Below, piece after piece: positions 7,630 to 16,918 of a stretch of 64,000 bases of DNA. Where the stretch lies: contig JBBSBV010000005.1 of NCBI GenBank assembly GCA_038250905.1, positions 62,001-126,000 of the forward strand, in the 5' to 3' direction. Within the stretch, counting starts at the first letter, position 1. Each line of letters begins with the position of its first letter. Under the pieces are notes generated by a model. It was given only the letters and a program-made list of their open reading frames with translations. It searched no databases and was not told the origin of the DNA. Source of the stretch: JAENVU01 sp038250905. GTDB lineage: Bacteria; Actinomycetota; Acidimicrobiia; IMCC26256; JAENVU01. The translations under genes were made by a program, and so were the position numbers.

Positions 7630-10548
7630 TCAGCGACCGAGGGCCTGGGTGCCGGATTTCGAGGCCGGGCGGGTGGTGGTGGTCGTGGTCGACGACGTCG
7701 CCGGCTTGCCGGTCTCGGTGGCGCGGGCATTCTCGAGCTGGCTCAGGATCTCGCCGAGGCGGGTGTTCTGCTTCTGGTATTCGCCGAGGTCCTGAGCCTG
7801 GAGCGCCTTCTGCGCGGCCGCGTAGGCATCGCTCGCGTCCTTCAGCAGTTGGTCAACGGTCGAGTTCTGCGCCGTCGGCGGCGGGGTCGTGGCGCCGTCG
7901 GTCGGCGGAGGTGCGATCCCCTGGAACTGCGGGAACTGTCCGAGCGCCTCCTCAACGCTGTCGCCGAAGTGCGCCTCACCGCCGTAGTAGACGATCGCGT
8001 GCCGGAGTGCGGGTTGACGACCGTTCTCGGAGACGACGTACCACGGCTGGATGTAGAGCAGCGAGTCGTTGACCGGGATGATCTGGATCGCGCCCTGCAC
8101 CACCTGCGAACCACGCTGGTTCAACAACGAGAACTCGCGACTGATCGCGTCGGTGGTGTTGATCGCCTGGTTGACCTGCACCGGACCGGCCACGTTGAGG
8201 CCGTCGGGCATCTCGAGACTCTCGAGGCGCGGTGACGCCTCCGGATCGGCGCGCGCGACCATGAACGAGGCCAACCGGTTCTGGCTGTTGCCGTTCGACA
8301 CCGGCACGAACGGCCGGAGCAGCAGGAACTCCTCCTGTTTCTGGCCCGGCAGTTTGCTCAACACGTAGAGCGGATCGACGCGCTTGCCGGACGAAGTCGC
8401 GTTCTGGGGCACCCGGGTGATCGTCGTTCCCGAGTCGCTGGCGCCAACGGTGGCCGGGTCGGCCGACACCTCCCAGAACCCCGCGCCGGAGAAAAACGCG
8501 GTCGGGCTCTGGACGTGGTACTTGCGGTACACGTCGGTCTGGTACCGGAACATGTCCTGCGGGTAGCGCAGGTGGGCGCGGATATCGGCCGGCATCTTCG
8601 CGAGATCCGTGAACAGATCCGGGAACGCACTGCGGTACGCCTTGATGATCGGATCGGTCTTGTCGACCACGTAGAAGGTGATCTTGCCCGTGTACGCGTT
8701 GACCGTGACCTTCACCGAGTTCCGGATGTAGTTGAAACTCTTCCCGGCGCCGCCGCCGTCGCTCGGCGTGGTGCTCTGCGAGTACGGGTAGTGGTCGCTC
8801 GTGGTGAAGCCGTCGAGCACCCACACCAGGTCACCGCCGGACACGACCGGGTACGGGTCGCTGTCGAAGGTGAGGAACGGGGCCGCCGTGCGGACCCGTT
8901 CGGTGATGTCCCGCCGGAAGACGATGCGGGTCTTGTCCTGGATCTGGCTCGAGATCAGCAGGTTCTGGTCGCCGAAGCGCAACGCGAACGCCGCCTTGCG
9001 CAGGAGGGACGACATCTCGACGCCTGCACCACCGGAGTAGCGGGTGGTGGCGTCCTGACCCTGGCGCGGGTAGTCGAACTCCGACTGCTTCGCGTTGACG
9101 AGCGTGTAGTCGCTCAGGTTCTCGCCGAAGTAGACCTGCGGCCGCTTGAGCTTGATGGACCCTTGACCAGGGATGTCCGAGAGCAAGTAGTTCGGCTGGC
9201 CCGAGACCTCGGCGGTGTTCGCCGGGGAGACCACCGCGCCGTACCCGTGGGTGTAGACGACATGACGGTTGACCCAGCTCTGCGAGGGCAGGTCGGCGGA
9301 GTTGAGTTCGCGCGCGGCGATCAGCACCTGCCGCACCTTGTTGTCGATCGTGTAGCGGTCGGTGTCCGCGTTGGTGTTGAACTTGTAATACGTCTGCAGG
9401 CTCTGGAACTGCTGGAAGTTGGCCGCGATGACCGTCGGATCCCACAACCGCGCGTTCGAGATCGTGCCGGTGTTGTCGGTGAGATCGGTCTTCGTGAGGT
9501 TGTTCTTGTAAGGGAACTGCGCGGCCTTGATGGTGTCGAGTCCGAACGCGACCCGCGTGGCGTGGATGTTGCGAGCGATGTACGGCTTCTCCTTCGCCAA
9601 CTCGTTGGGCTGCACGGCGAAGCGTTGGTAGGCGGCGGGGTAGATCGTCCCGATCACCAGGGCGACGAAGCCCCAGAGCCCCACCGCGATCACCGGCAGG
9701 ACCCAGCCCCGGCGCCAGATGTTCCACACGAACAGGCCGGCCGCGACGATCGAGATCACCATCAGGAGGTTGAACGCGGGGAGTTGCGCCGCGACATCGG
9801 TCTTGCCCGCACCTTCCACGACCCCACGGGCCGAGAAGTTCAACTCGTACCGACCGAGGAAGTACTGCGCGGTCTTCACCAGCGCCATCAGACCGAGGAT
9901 CACCGAGAGGTGGGCTTTGACCTGCGGGGTGACGCGTTGGAACGGCGACTGCAGGCGGATCCCACCGTTGAGGTAGTGCGCGATCGCGGTGACGATCAAC
10001 ACGATGATCAGGCCGGCGAAGAGCCAGTCGAACAGGAACGTGAGAAAGGGGAGTCGGAAGACGTAGAACCCGATGTCCTTGTGGAACTGGGGATCCTTGA
10101 TGCCGAAGCTCTGCGAGTGGGTGAAGAGCACCCACCGTTGCCATTCGCCGGCGACACTGCCGCCGGCGAGGAGGGCGAAGATCAGCGAGATCAGGATCCG
10201 CAGCCGACCGGCGTAGGGGCCGACGGTCTGCTGGTAGCGGGCGAGCATCTCGTCCTCGGGACCGAGCACGCGCGTGCGTGGGGCGATGCGATCGGCGATG
10301 CTCAGACTCACGAGCATCATCACGAAGAACACGGTGGTGAAGACCGCTGCGGGTGCGAAGCGCGCCCACAGGAGTCCCTGCCAGGTGGAGCCGAAGCCGA
10401 CGGAATCGAACCAGAGGTAGTCGGTGTAGAAGCCGGCCAGTCCTCGTGCCGAGAGGAACAGGGCGATCAGCACGCCGATGACGATGAGCATCCACGCGCG
10501 AACGCGGAAGCGACCTCGGGAACTCCGGCGAACGGGGGGTACGCGCAT
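7630..10548 (-). CDS. UPF0182 family large membrane protein
   Basis: A 972-residue member of the UPF0182 (COG1615) family, which is widespread in actinobacteria and of unknown function. The N-terminal third holds about seven hydrophobic helices (for example IVIGVLIALFLSARGL near residue 25). A large, presumably extracytoplasmic region follows, with phrases seen across the family such as HVVYTHGYG and SGGAGVEMSS. The C-terminal 60 residues are low-complexity Thr-rich. The ATG at 10548 is the only sensible start. It is transcribed away from the suf operon. Confidence 0.93.
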   Translation of the reverse strand: MRVPPVRRSSRGRFRVRAWMLIVIGVLIALFLSARGLAGFYTDYLWFDSVGFGSTWQGLLWARFAPAAVFTTVFFVMMLVSLSIADRIAPRTRVLGPEDEMLARYQQTVGPYAGRLRILISLIFALLAGGSVAGEWQRWVLFTHSQSFGIKDPQFHKDIGFYVFRLPFLTFLFDWLFAGLIIVLIVTAIAHYLNGGIRLQSPFQRVTPQVKAHLSVILGLMALVKTAQYFLGRYELNFSARGVVEGAGKTDVAAQLPAFNLLMVISIVAAGLFVWNIWRRGWVLPVIAVGLWGFVALVIGTIYPAAYQRFAVQPNELAKEKPYIARNIHATRVAFGLDTIKAAQFPYKNNLTKTDLTDNTGTISNARLWDPTVIAANFQQFQSLQTYYKFNTNADTDRYTIDNKVRQVLIAARELNSADLPSQSWVNRHVVYTHGYGAVVSPANTAEVSGQPNYLLSDIPGQGSIKLKRPQVYFGENLSDYTLVNAKQSEFDYPRQGQDATTRYSGGAGVEMSSLLRKAAFALRFGDQNLLISSQIQDKTRIVFRRDITERVRTAAPFLTFDSDPYPVVSGGDLVWVLDGFTTSDHYPYSQSTTPSDGGGAGKSFNYIRNSVKVTVNAYTGKITFYVVDKTDPIIKAYRSAFPDLFTDLAKMPADIRAHLRYPQDMFRYQTDVYRKYHVQSPTAFFSGAGFWEVSADPATVGASDSGTTITRVPQNATSSGKRVDPLYVLSKLPGQKQEEFLLLRPFVPVSNGNSQNRLASFMVARADPEASPRLESLEMPDGLNVAGPVQVNQAINTTDAISREFSLLNQRGSQVVQGAIQIIPVNDSLLYIQPWYVVSENGRQPALRHAIVYYGGEAHFGDSVEEALGQFPQFQGIAPPPTDGATTPPPTAQNSTVDQLLKDASDAYAAAQKALQAQDLGEYQKQNTRLGEILSQLENARATETGKPATSSTTTTTTRPASKSGTQALGR

Positions 10549-10600
10549 CGCCGGAGCCTAGATGCGGGTCAGGGTCGGAATCGGAGCAGGCCGGGGCCGC

Positions 10601-12436
10601 TCACCACACGGGGACGAGCAGGCACCGACAGCCGGGATGCGCGGGCGGATGCAGCTGTCCGGTGGGGAACGCCTCGCCCCGGACCGTGGGTTCGAGGCCG
10701 TTGTCGTCGCAATCCGGACACGTCCCCACCTCGGCTGGGACCCACCGCAAGACCGTCCCGGACGGGGCGGCGTCGTAGACCCCGAGCGCCCACGCCGCCG
10801 CGAGCGTGTCCCCGACGACGGCGTCGAGCGACTGACCCTTGAACTCTCGGTAGCGGGCGCCGAGCCGTTGGGTGACCGCGGCTTCGTCGCTCCCGGCGTC
10901 GTCGATCGCCTCGACCAGGCGCTCGTGCAGCCGCTCGACCATGGCGCCAGCAAGTCCGTCGATCATGGCCGCGGGCGCCGTGGTGGTGCCGTCACGCGCG
11001 CCGATGGCGTTCCGGCCGCCCGCGAATGCCGCGTCGACCGGCGACCGCAACGTGGCCGCGAGCACCGCGACCTGCTCGGTGACGCTCGGCAGGATCTCGG
11101 CCGCCGTCGGCCGCCCCTTCACCGTCCGCAGCCGGTCGAGGACGTCGTTCTGCTCGTCCTGGAGCGCGCGCTTCACCTTCCGACCCAGCTCGCGTTGGAG
11201 CGGGTCGATCACGGCACTGCGCGCGTCGCGCGCCTCGTCGTCGGTGACCGGGCCCACCATCGTCGGAGGCGTCACCGCCGGCGTCGGGGCAGCCGGAGTC
11301 GGGGCAGCCGGCGTCGCGTCGATCGGCGGGTCCGCGGGTGCCGCCGGGGCCGGGGCCGGCGTCTCGATCACCGCAGTCGCGGTGCGGACGGGCTTGGTCG
11401 CACGCTTCCGTTCCGGCGCCGCCGGCGGCTCGGGCGCCGGCTCGGGCTCGGGCTCGGGCTCGGGCGCCGGTTCCGACGCCGCCGGTGGGGATGGCGCCGG
11501 CGCGCTCTGGGCCCGGAGGCGGGCGAAGAGCGCCTCGACTTCCACCGACGGTGCGCCGGCCTCGCCGGTGAGTTCCCCGGCGAGGGCCGCCATCTCACCG
11601 TCGACCGGGGGCACATCGAGGATCGGCGGCGGGCCCGCCAGCTCTTCGCCGGCCCGGGCCTCGACCTGCACCAGCGCCTGGGTCGCGTCGCCGAGCGTGC
11701 GCTTCACCACGCGGTAGGCGTCGAGCAGACGGTCGCGCCCGGCGCGGAGTTCGTCGATCTGGGCCTGGAGCAGCAGGCGCCGGCGGCCGAGGTCCGCCAG
11801 GATCCGCTCGCGCACGGCACGCGCTTCGTTGACGAGGTCGCGTCCGGCTTCCTTCGATGCGTCGATCTCGGCCGCCGCGGCGGCGATCGACGTCTCGCGC
11901 GCCAAGGTGAGTTCCGCATCCGTCGTGCTGCGCAGGGCTGCGACCTCGGCGTCGACCTCCGCGCGCAGCGTCGTCGCGTATTCGGTTGCCTCGTCCTCAC
12001 GCGCGGCCGCGGCCGTCTGGGCGGTGTCGCGCATCGCGCGCGCGTCGGCATCGGCTTCTTCGCGGGTCGCCGTCGCCGCGGTCTCGGCCTCGGCGATCAC
12101 GGCGGCCGCTTTCTCCTCGGCCCGGACCCGGATCTGCTCCGCCGATTCCTGCGCGGACCGCAACACCCGCGCGGTCTCCTCCCCCAGCGCGTCGAGCAGT
12201 CGGTCCTCGGTGACCACGGGTGGGTTGCTGACCTGCTCCCGCAGATCCTCGATCTGGCCCAGGAGTTCCTCTTCGCGCGTCTGGGCGATCGTCATCTCGT
12301 CCGCGATGCGCCGGAGGTAGTTGCGAACCTCGAGTTCGGAGATACCTCGGAACGACGCGGCGAAGCCGCGCGTGGCGACCTCTTCGGGACTCAATCGCGG
12401 GGCACTGGCCGCCGCACGACGGTGCACATCAGACAC
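10601..12436 (-). CDS. DivIVA-like coiled-coil protein with a phage Mu F-like C-terminal tail
   Basis: A 611-residue mosaic. Residues about 13-50 resemble the DivIVA/Wag31 N-terminal region (PRLSPEEVATRGFAASFRG, then a helix ending in YLRRIADEM). A long Ala/Glu-rich coiled coil runs to about residue 270, followed by a Pro/Glu-rich linker to about 395. The C-terminal part ends with C573-P-D-C576 and H600-P-G-C603-R-C605. That C-x2-C plus HPxCRC pattern is the hallmark of the Mu gpF/SPP1 gp7 phage head-morphogenesis fold. There is no membrane segment. A role in polar growth is possible from the DivIVA part; the tail's role is unknown. It starts at GTG 12436. Confidence 0.75.
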   Translation of the reverse strand: MSDVHRRAAASAPRLSPEEVATRGFAASFRGISELEVRNYLRRIADEMTIAQTREEELLGQIEDLREQVSNPPVVTEDRLLDALGEETARVLRSAQESAEQIRVRAEEKAAAVIAEAETAATATREEADADARAMRDTAQTAAAAREDEATEYATTLRAEVDAEVAALRSTTDAELTLARETSIAAAAAEIDASKEAGRDLVNEARAVRERILADLGRRRLLLQAQIDELRAGRDRLLDAYRVVKRTLGDATQALVQVEARAGEELAGPPPILDVPPVDGEMAALAGELTGEAGAPSVEVEALFARLRAQSAPAPSPPAASEPAPEPEPEPEPAPEPPAAPERKRATKPVRTATAVIETPAPAPAAPADPPIDATPAAPTPAAPTPAVTPPTMVGPVTDDEARDARSAVIDPLQRELGRKVKRALQDEQNDVLDRLRTVKGRPTAAEILPSVTEQVAVLAATLRSPVDAAFAGGRNAIGARDGTTTAPAAMIDGLAGAMVERLHERLVEAIDDAGSDEAAVTQRLGARYREFKGQSLDAVVGDTLAAAWALGVYDAAPSGTVLRWVPAEVGTCPDCDDNGLEPTVRGEAFPTGQLHPPAHPGCRCLLVPVW

Positions 12437-12506
12437 GGAGACACCTCGGTGTAATCGGGGCGCACCATGCTACGGGGGAACCGGGCGCCGACCGAGGACC
12501 CGATGT

Positions 12507-13643
12507 TCAGGCAGCCGCGCGGGCCGGGAGCGACTGCCCGCCACTGCGGGCGATGGCGGCCAGGGCTTCGTCGAGCGTCCGCACACCGATCACTTTCATC
12601 GACCCGGCTCGGGAACGCGCCTCTTTCACCTCGGGCACGGGCACCAGCATGAGCGTCGCACCGGCGGCACGCGCCGCGACGGCCTTCTGCGCGACGCCGC
12701 CCACTTCGCCGACGTTGCCCGCGCTGTCGATCTCCCCGGTGACGGCAACCTTGCGGCCACCGGTGAGATCCCCGCGGGTGAGGTCGTCGATGATCGTGAG
12801 CGTGAACGCGAGCCCACCTGAGGGGCCGCTCACATCACCCGGATCGATGGTGATCGGGAACGGGAACTTGGCGTGCAACCCTTCGGTCTGGGCGGCGATC
12901 CCGAAGTACGGCTTGCCGTTCAGCTCACCGGACGTCGCCGCCGCGCTGGTCACCTGCATGGTCTCTTCCTTCCCGCCGCGCTTCACGGTGACGGTGAAGG
13001 TGGTGCCCACGGGTTGGGCCTGCACGATCTGGCCGACCTGGTCGCGGAGCACGATTCGCGTGCCGTCGATCTCCCCGATCACGTCGCCGGCCTCGAGTCC
13101 CGCGCGGTCGGCGGGTGACTTCGCGATCACCTGCATCACGCGGGCGCCGTCGCCGCTGACCTTCACGTGGTACCCGAGGCGGTCGAGGGCCGCGAGTTTC
13201 GCCGCGAGTTGCGACTCGTCCATCATCTGAACGCTCTGACGCTCGACCTTGCCGCGCGGCGCATTGCCCAGATACTGCTTCTCCCCGATCACGCGGCTGT
13301 TGTCGTCGAGGCTCGCTTCGACGAACCGCCACAAGTTGGGGCGTCCGGTGGTGACGCGCACGGTGAGCAGCAGGACCTGCCCCTTGTGGGCGTACGAACG
13401 AGTCCCGCTGATGTGCACGTAGGGCCCGACCGGCGTGGCGTCGCCCGGCGAGAAGATCACGTACGGAAGCTTCACGTACATGCCCGCGATCCCGATGATC
13501 CCGATCAGTACGGCACCGGCGATGAGGACCTTCGCCGCTCGTGACATCCGCCGGCTGCCGACCGGGCCGAGGTCGGGTTCACCATCAACCGGTTCGGACG
13601 GCGGCACCATCGGGCCACGTGGAGGGTCGAGAGTCGAGTCCAT
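12507..13643 (-). CDS. PDZ/Lon-like serine protease (YlbL family)
   Basis: A membrane-anchored protease of 378 residues. One membrane segment lies at about 37-57, a PDZ domain at about 165-230 (AKSPADRAGLEAGDVIGEIDG), and a Lon-type (S16) proteolytic domain at the C-terminus. The catalytic dyad is visible as S275 (GPSGGLAF) and K320 (GGVAQKAVAARA). Proteins of this architecture face the outside of the cell and are conserved in Gram-positives. It ends 70 bases before the DivIVA-like gene and follows a sortase gene, all on the minus strand. Confidence 0.92.
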   Translation of the reverse strand: MDSTLDPPRGPMVPPSEPVDGEPDLGPVGSRRMSRAAKVLIAGAVLIGIIGIAGMYVKLPYVIFSPGDATPVGPYVHISGTRSYAHKGQVLLLTVRVTTGRPNLWRFVEASLDDNSRVIGEKQYLGNAPRGKVERQSVQMMDESQLAAKLAALDRLGYHVKVSGDGARVMQVIAKSPADRAGLEAGDVIGEIDGTRIVLRDQVGQIVQAQPVGTTFTVTVKRGGKEETMQVTSAAATSGELNGKPYFGIAAQTEGLHAKFPFPITIDPGDVSGPSGGLAFTLTIIDDLTRGDLTGGRKVAVTGEIDSAGNVGEVGGVAQKAVAARAAGATLMLVPVPEVKEARSRAGSMKVIGVRTLDEALAAIARSGGQSLPARAAA

Positions 13644-13710
13644 GAGCGCCGTCAGCCTGACAGGTCGGCCGCGCCCTTCGCGGGCACCCGAATCCGGTGC
13701 ACCGAACGGG

Positions 13711-14442
13711 TCAGTCGCCCGGGCGCGATCCGGAGGTGAGCTGGGCGTGGACGATGAGACGTTCGGCGGAACTGCCGATCGGGTGACACGTGAAGATGGT
13801 CAGCGTGCGGCCCGGGTGTTGGTCCTTGATCCAGAGCGCGGTGTTCGGGACCACCTCGACGCCGGTGACCGAATACCGGTAGACGCCGGTGGCGTCGCTC
13901 AGGATGATCTCGTCACCGGGCGCCAACTCGGCGTTCCGGAGGAAGGGTTCGGTGTGGCTCGTGCGGTGTCCTGCGAGCACGACGTTGCCCCAGCCACCGA
14001 ACTGTGCCGTGCCCGGCCAGTGGGCGGGACCGGCGTCGATCACCATCTGCTCGACCCCCTCGTGGACGGTCTGGTCGACGCCCGTCTTGGGGATCTGGAT
14101 GCGCCCGATGTCGACGAGGTCACGGTGCGCCGAGGCGTCCGGCAACTCGGCCGGGACGGGAAGCGGCGGTGGCGGCGGCGGGTGCTCGGCGTTCCAGGCG
14201 GCCGCGGTAAGAGCCGCGTCGGTCGGGGGGACCACCGCCGCGGGCACGGTGTCGGGGACGACCGACCGCGCCCGGGTGGCTGCGAGGGCCGAATGGGTCG
14301 TAGGCCCGGCGCTCGCGGTCACCGCGAACAACCCGACCACGGCGGCGCTCACCAACGCGAGCGCGACGAACAAGCCGCCGATCATCCGACGACGGAGTAC
14401 TCCCAACGATTCAGCCAGTCCCATGCCCAAGGGCATCGGCAT
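13711..14442 (-). CDS. Sortase (class E-like)
   Basis: A transpeptidase that cuts LPXTG-like sorting signals and joins the protein to the cell wall. From the ATG at 14442 it has 243 residues: a membrane helix at about 20-44, a Pro-rich stalk, then the sortase barrel with catalytic H159 (AGHRTSHTEP), C219 (IFTCHPIG) and R228 (ERLIVHA). Starts at 14436 and 14424 are also possible; longer readings overlap the divergent HEAT-like gene and are rich in Arg/Pro, as expected of a shadow. Substrates with LALTG tails occur elsewhere in the window. Confidence 0.9.
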   Translation of the reverse strand: MPMPLGMGLAESLGVLRRRMIGGLFVALALVSAAVVGLFAVTASAGPTTHSALAATRARSVVPDTVPAAVVPPTDAALTAAAWNAEHPPPPPPLPVPAELPDASAHRDLVDIGRIQIPKTGVDQTVHEGVEQMVIDAGPAHWPGTAQFGGWGNVVLAGHRTSHTEPFLRNAELAPGDEIILSDATGVYRYSVTGVEVVPNTALWIKDQHPGRTLTIFTCHPIGSSAERLIVHAQLTSGSRPGD

Positions 14443-14630
14443 CCGGAGGCCCGAGCTGTAGCGTCGATTCGATTCCGAGCGAACCAGCACCCGACGGGTC
14501 GGACCCGACCGAAGCTCCCCTGACCCGGGCGGCCCGGTACGCGGGGTACGCCGGTCGGCGCGCCCTGGTCCGCACCCACGCCGAAGAACTCGCCGCGGCA
14601 GTCCAGGACGCGCCGGATGCCCGGGTCCGG

Positions 14631-15152
14631 GTGGCCGCCCTCGGCGCACTCGTCCGCCACGGGAGCCGGGTCCGCGCCCGGCAAGCCTGGAATCACGCGG
14701 CGCGTGATGCCCAACCGGCCGTCCGGCGCCGCGCCACCGAACTCGCGCCGCTGATCATCGAGCCCGCGGCCCGCGCGCTGGTCGGCCTGGTCCGCGATCC
14801 GGACCCGCTCGTCGCCGAGTCGGCCGCGTTCGCCTGCGGCGAGATTCCCTGGGAAGGGTCCCGCCGCGCGCGTGTGGTCCGGGCGCTCGACGCCGCGGCG
14901 CGTCACGACGACGCGTTGGTGCGGGAGTCGGCGGTCGCCGCGCTCGGATCGCTCGGCGATCCCGCCGGACTTCCGGCGATCCTCGCGGGGTGTTCCGACC
15001 AACCGTCGGTCCGGCGCCGGGCCGTCCTCGCGCTCGCGCCGTTCGACGGTCCCGAGGTGGACGCGGCCCTGACGGCCGCGCTGGGCGATTCCGACTGGCA
15101 GACCCGTCAGGCGGCGGAGGACCTCGTCACGCCGGGCGCCGGCGCGGGCTGA
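14631..15152 (+). CDS. HEAT-repeat-like protein with unusual 5' end
   Basis: A cytoplasmic helical-repeat protein of 173 residues or more. Repeats such as VRRRATELAPLIIEPAARAL, ALVRESAVAALGSLGDP and PSVRRRAVLALAPFDGP fit HEAT or PBS-lyase repeats, which mediate protein contacts. The given start is the first ATG/GTG/TTG of the frame, but the frame is open further upstream and still reads like a repeat (AEELAAAVQDAPDARVRVAAL), so the real start is probably earlier. Candidates are CTG at 14520 or ATT at 14472, which lies behind GGAGG at 14445. It diverges from the sortase gene and converges on mreB. Confidence 0.65.
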   Translation: MAALGALVRHGSRVRARQAWNHAARDAQPAVRRRATELAPLIIEPAARALVGLVRDPDPLVAESAAFACGEIPWEGSRRARVVRALDAAARHDDALVRESAVAALGSLGDPAGLPAILAGCSDQPSVRRRAVLALAPFDGPEVDAALTAALGDSDWQTRQAAEDLVTPGAGAG

Positions 15153-15176
15153 GGCCCACGCCCGGAACGCGGCGAG

Positions 15177-16187
15177 TCAGCTCTGGCGCGGCCCGCGCAT
15201 GAGCATGTCTTCGACCTGATCGAAGATCTCGACGCACCGCCCGGCGCCGAGCACGACGCACTCGAGCGGGGCATCGACGAGATGCACCGGCAGTTTCGTC
15301 TCCTGGGCGATCCGCAGGTCGAGCCCCCGCAGCATCCCGCCACCACCGACGAGATGGATGCCGTGGAGGATCAGGTCGTGGGCCAACTCGGGCGGCGTCT
15401 GGCTGAGCGCCGCGATGACCGCGTCGCAGATGGCGCGGACCTGCTCCTCGATGGCCTCACGTACCTCTTCGGGGGTGAGCACGACCGTCTTCGGTAGGCC
15501 GCTCATGAGATCGCGGCCTCGCACCTCGGCCTTGAACTCGTCCGGCGTCGGGAACGCAGATCCGATCGCGAGCTTGATCTCCTCGGCGGTGCGCTCACCG
15601 ATCGCGATGCCGTACTCGCGCCGCACGTACGCCTGGATCGCGGCGTCGATGTCGAACGAGCCGACCCGTACCGCTTCGAGCGCCACCACGCCGCGGAGTG
15701 AGATCACCGCGACCTCGGTGGTACCGCCACCGATGTCGACCACCATGTTGCCGAGCGGTTCGTGGATGGGCAGGCCGGCGCCCACCGCCGCGGCCATCGG
15801 CTGTTCGAGCAGATAGGTGGAGGCGGCGCCGGCGAGCCGCGCCGCTTCGAGCACGGCCCGTTGCTCCACGTGGGTGATCGCCGACGGCACGCAGATGAGC
15901 ACCCGGGCCCGCGACAGCCGCGACACCCCGGCGCGCTGGAACAGCAGCCGGATCATGCGCTGGGTGATCTCGTAATCGGTGATGGCACCGCCGCGGAGCG
16001 GTCGGACCGCGACGATGTACCCGGGCGTACGTCCGATCATCTGCCACGCCTCGTGGCCCATCGCCAGGACGTCGTTCGACCGGCTGTTGAGGGCGATCAC
16101 CGTGGGTTCGTTGAGGATGATCCCCTGGCCACGCGCGTACACCAGGGTGTTGGCGGTGCCGAGATCGATCGCGAGGTCTCTAGCCAG
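15177..16187 (-). CDS. mreB: MreB-like actin homologue, probable CTG start
   Basis: A bacterial actin that organises cell-wall synthesis. The nucleotide-binding loops DLGTANTLVYARG, VVDIGGGTTEVAVI and HLVGGGGMLRGLD are clear. The first standard start codon in frame is the GTG at 16142, which would remove the first phosphate loop. Reading upstream gives ARDLAIDLGTANTLVY, the normal MreB N-terminus, right after a CTG at 16185-16187. From there the protein has 336 residues, the usual MreB length. The upstream gene's TAG at 16180-16182 lies just inside, so initiation is likely translationally coupled. mreC and mreD are absent here. Confidence 0.9.
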   Translation of the reverse strand: MARDLAIDLGTANTLVYARGQGIILNEPTVIALNSRSNDVLAMGHEAWQMIGRTPGYIVAVRPLRGGAITDYEITQRMIRLLFQRAGVSRLSRARVLICVPSAITHVEQRAVLEAARLAGAASTYLLEQPMAAAVGAGLPIHEPLGNMVVDIGGGTTEVAVISLRGVVALEAVRVGSFDIDAAIQAYVRREYGIAIGERTAEEIKLAIGSAFPTPDEFKAEVRGRDLMSGLPKTVVLTPEEVREAIEEQVRAICDAVIAALSQTPPELAHDLILHGIHLVGGGGMLRGLDLRIAQETKLPVHLVDAPLECVVLGAGRCVEIFDQVEDMLMRGPRQS

Positions 16188-16350
16188 CGCGCCGACCCCG
16201 TGTTCGGGGCGCCGCGTCGGGCGCCAGGGCTTCCCGTCGCGCCGCGAAGTCCTCGATGCCCGAGTGGAGCCCGCGCGGACGGCGGTTCCGCAACAGCACG
16301 ATGGTGACTCCGACGATGATGACGCCGAGGGCGAGGGCCAGGAACTCCAT
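16180..16350 (-). CDS. Small single-pass membrane protein between moaE and mreB
   Basis: A 56-residue protein with one N-terminal hydrophobic helix (LALALGVIIVGVTIVLL) followed by a basic stretch (RNRRPRG) and a hydrophilic tail. The ATG at 16350 has GGGAG upstream and lies two bases after the moaE stop. Its 3' end overlaps the proposed start of mreB. A role tied to MreB at the membrane is suggested only by position. I do not recognise the family. Confidence 0.65.
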   Translation of the reverse strand: MEFLALALGVIIVGVTIVLLRNRRPRGLHSGIEDFAARREALAPDAAPRTRGRRAG

Positions 16351-16352
16351 GG

Positions 16353-16844
16353 TCAGCTCCCGTCGTTTCCGCTGAGCGCCCGGACGTCCTGCGCGCGGGT
16401 GCCCCAATCGGCCCCGCCCGACCAGTGCTCCTGCTTCCAGATCGGCGCCGACGCCTTGAGGGTGTCGATCGCGAACTGGGCGGCTTCGAACGCCACCCCC
16501 CGGTGCGGACTCGACACCACGACCGCGACCGACGCCTCGGTGAGGGCCAGGGTCCCGAGCCGGTGGAGCAGCGCGGCGCGGGCGATCTCGGGCCAGCGCA
16601 GCCGGGCCGCCCCGAGGATCTCGCCCATGATGCGGACCGCTTCGGTTTCGTACGCCTCGTAGGTGAGCGCGGTGACATCGGTGCGACCGTCGGCGTGATC
16701 ACGCACGACGCCGAGGAACGTGACGACCGCCCCCGCCTCCGGGACGGTCGCCCACGCCGTGGCCTCGGCCACGGGAAGCGGATCGGGACCCAGCGCGACC
16801 CAATCGGGTCCCGCGGGTGCGGTCGAAGCATGCACGGGCCTCAT
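16353..16844 (-). CDS. moaE: MoaE, molybdopterin synthase catalytic subunit
   Basis: The large subunit of molybdopterin synthase, which adds dithiolene sulfurs to precursor Z in molybdenum cofactor synthesis. The 163-residue protein has VVSSPHRGVAFEAA and the conserved lysine motif KASAPIWKQEHW that contacts the substrate. Its partner MoaD is not in view. The ATG at 16844 is chosen because it is the last plausible start before a weakly coding extension. It heads a leftward unit with the small membrane protein and mreB, an unusual pairing. Confidence 0.92.
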   Translation of the reverse strand: MRPVHASTAPAGPDWVALGPDPLPVAEATAWATVPEAGAVVTFLGVVRDHADGRTDVTALTYEAYETEAVRIMGEILGAARLRWPEIARAALLHRLGTLALTEASVAVVVSSPHRGVAFEAAQFAIDTLKASAPIWKQEHWSGGADWGTRAQDVRALSGNDGS

Positions 16845-16918
16845 TGTAGGGACGACCGCCACGAATCCTCCTCGTGGGCGCGGATTCTCGCCGCGAGGTC
16901 GTCGGTAGGATCTCGAAA

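Noticed and set aside
8515..10842. A 775-codon plus-strand open frame
   Set aside because: It is antisense to the UPF0182 gene and shows no domain; composition is typical of shadow frames.
10601..12436. Prophage remnant suggested by the Mu F-like tail
   Set aside because: No other phage gene, integrase or attachment site is seen nearby; the gene is embedded among ordinary envelope genes.
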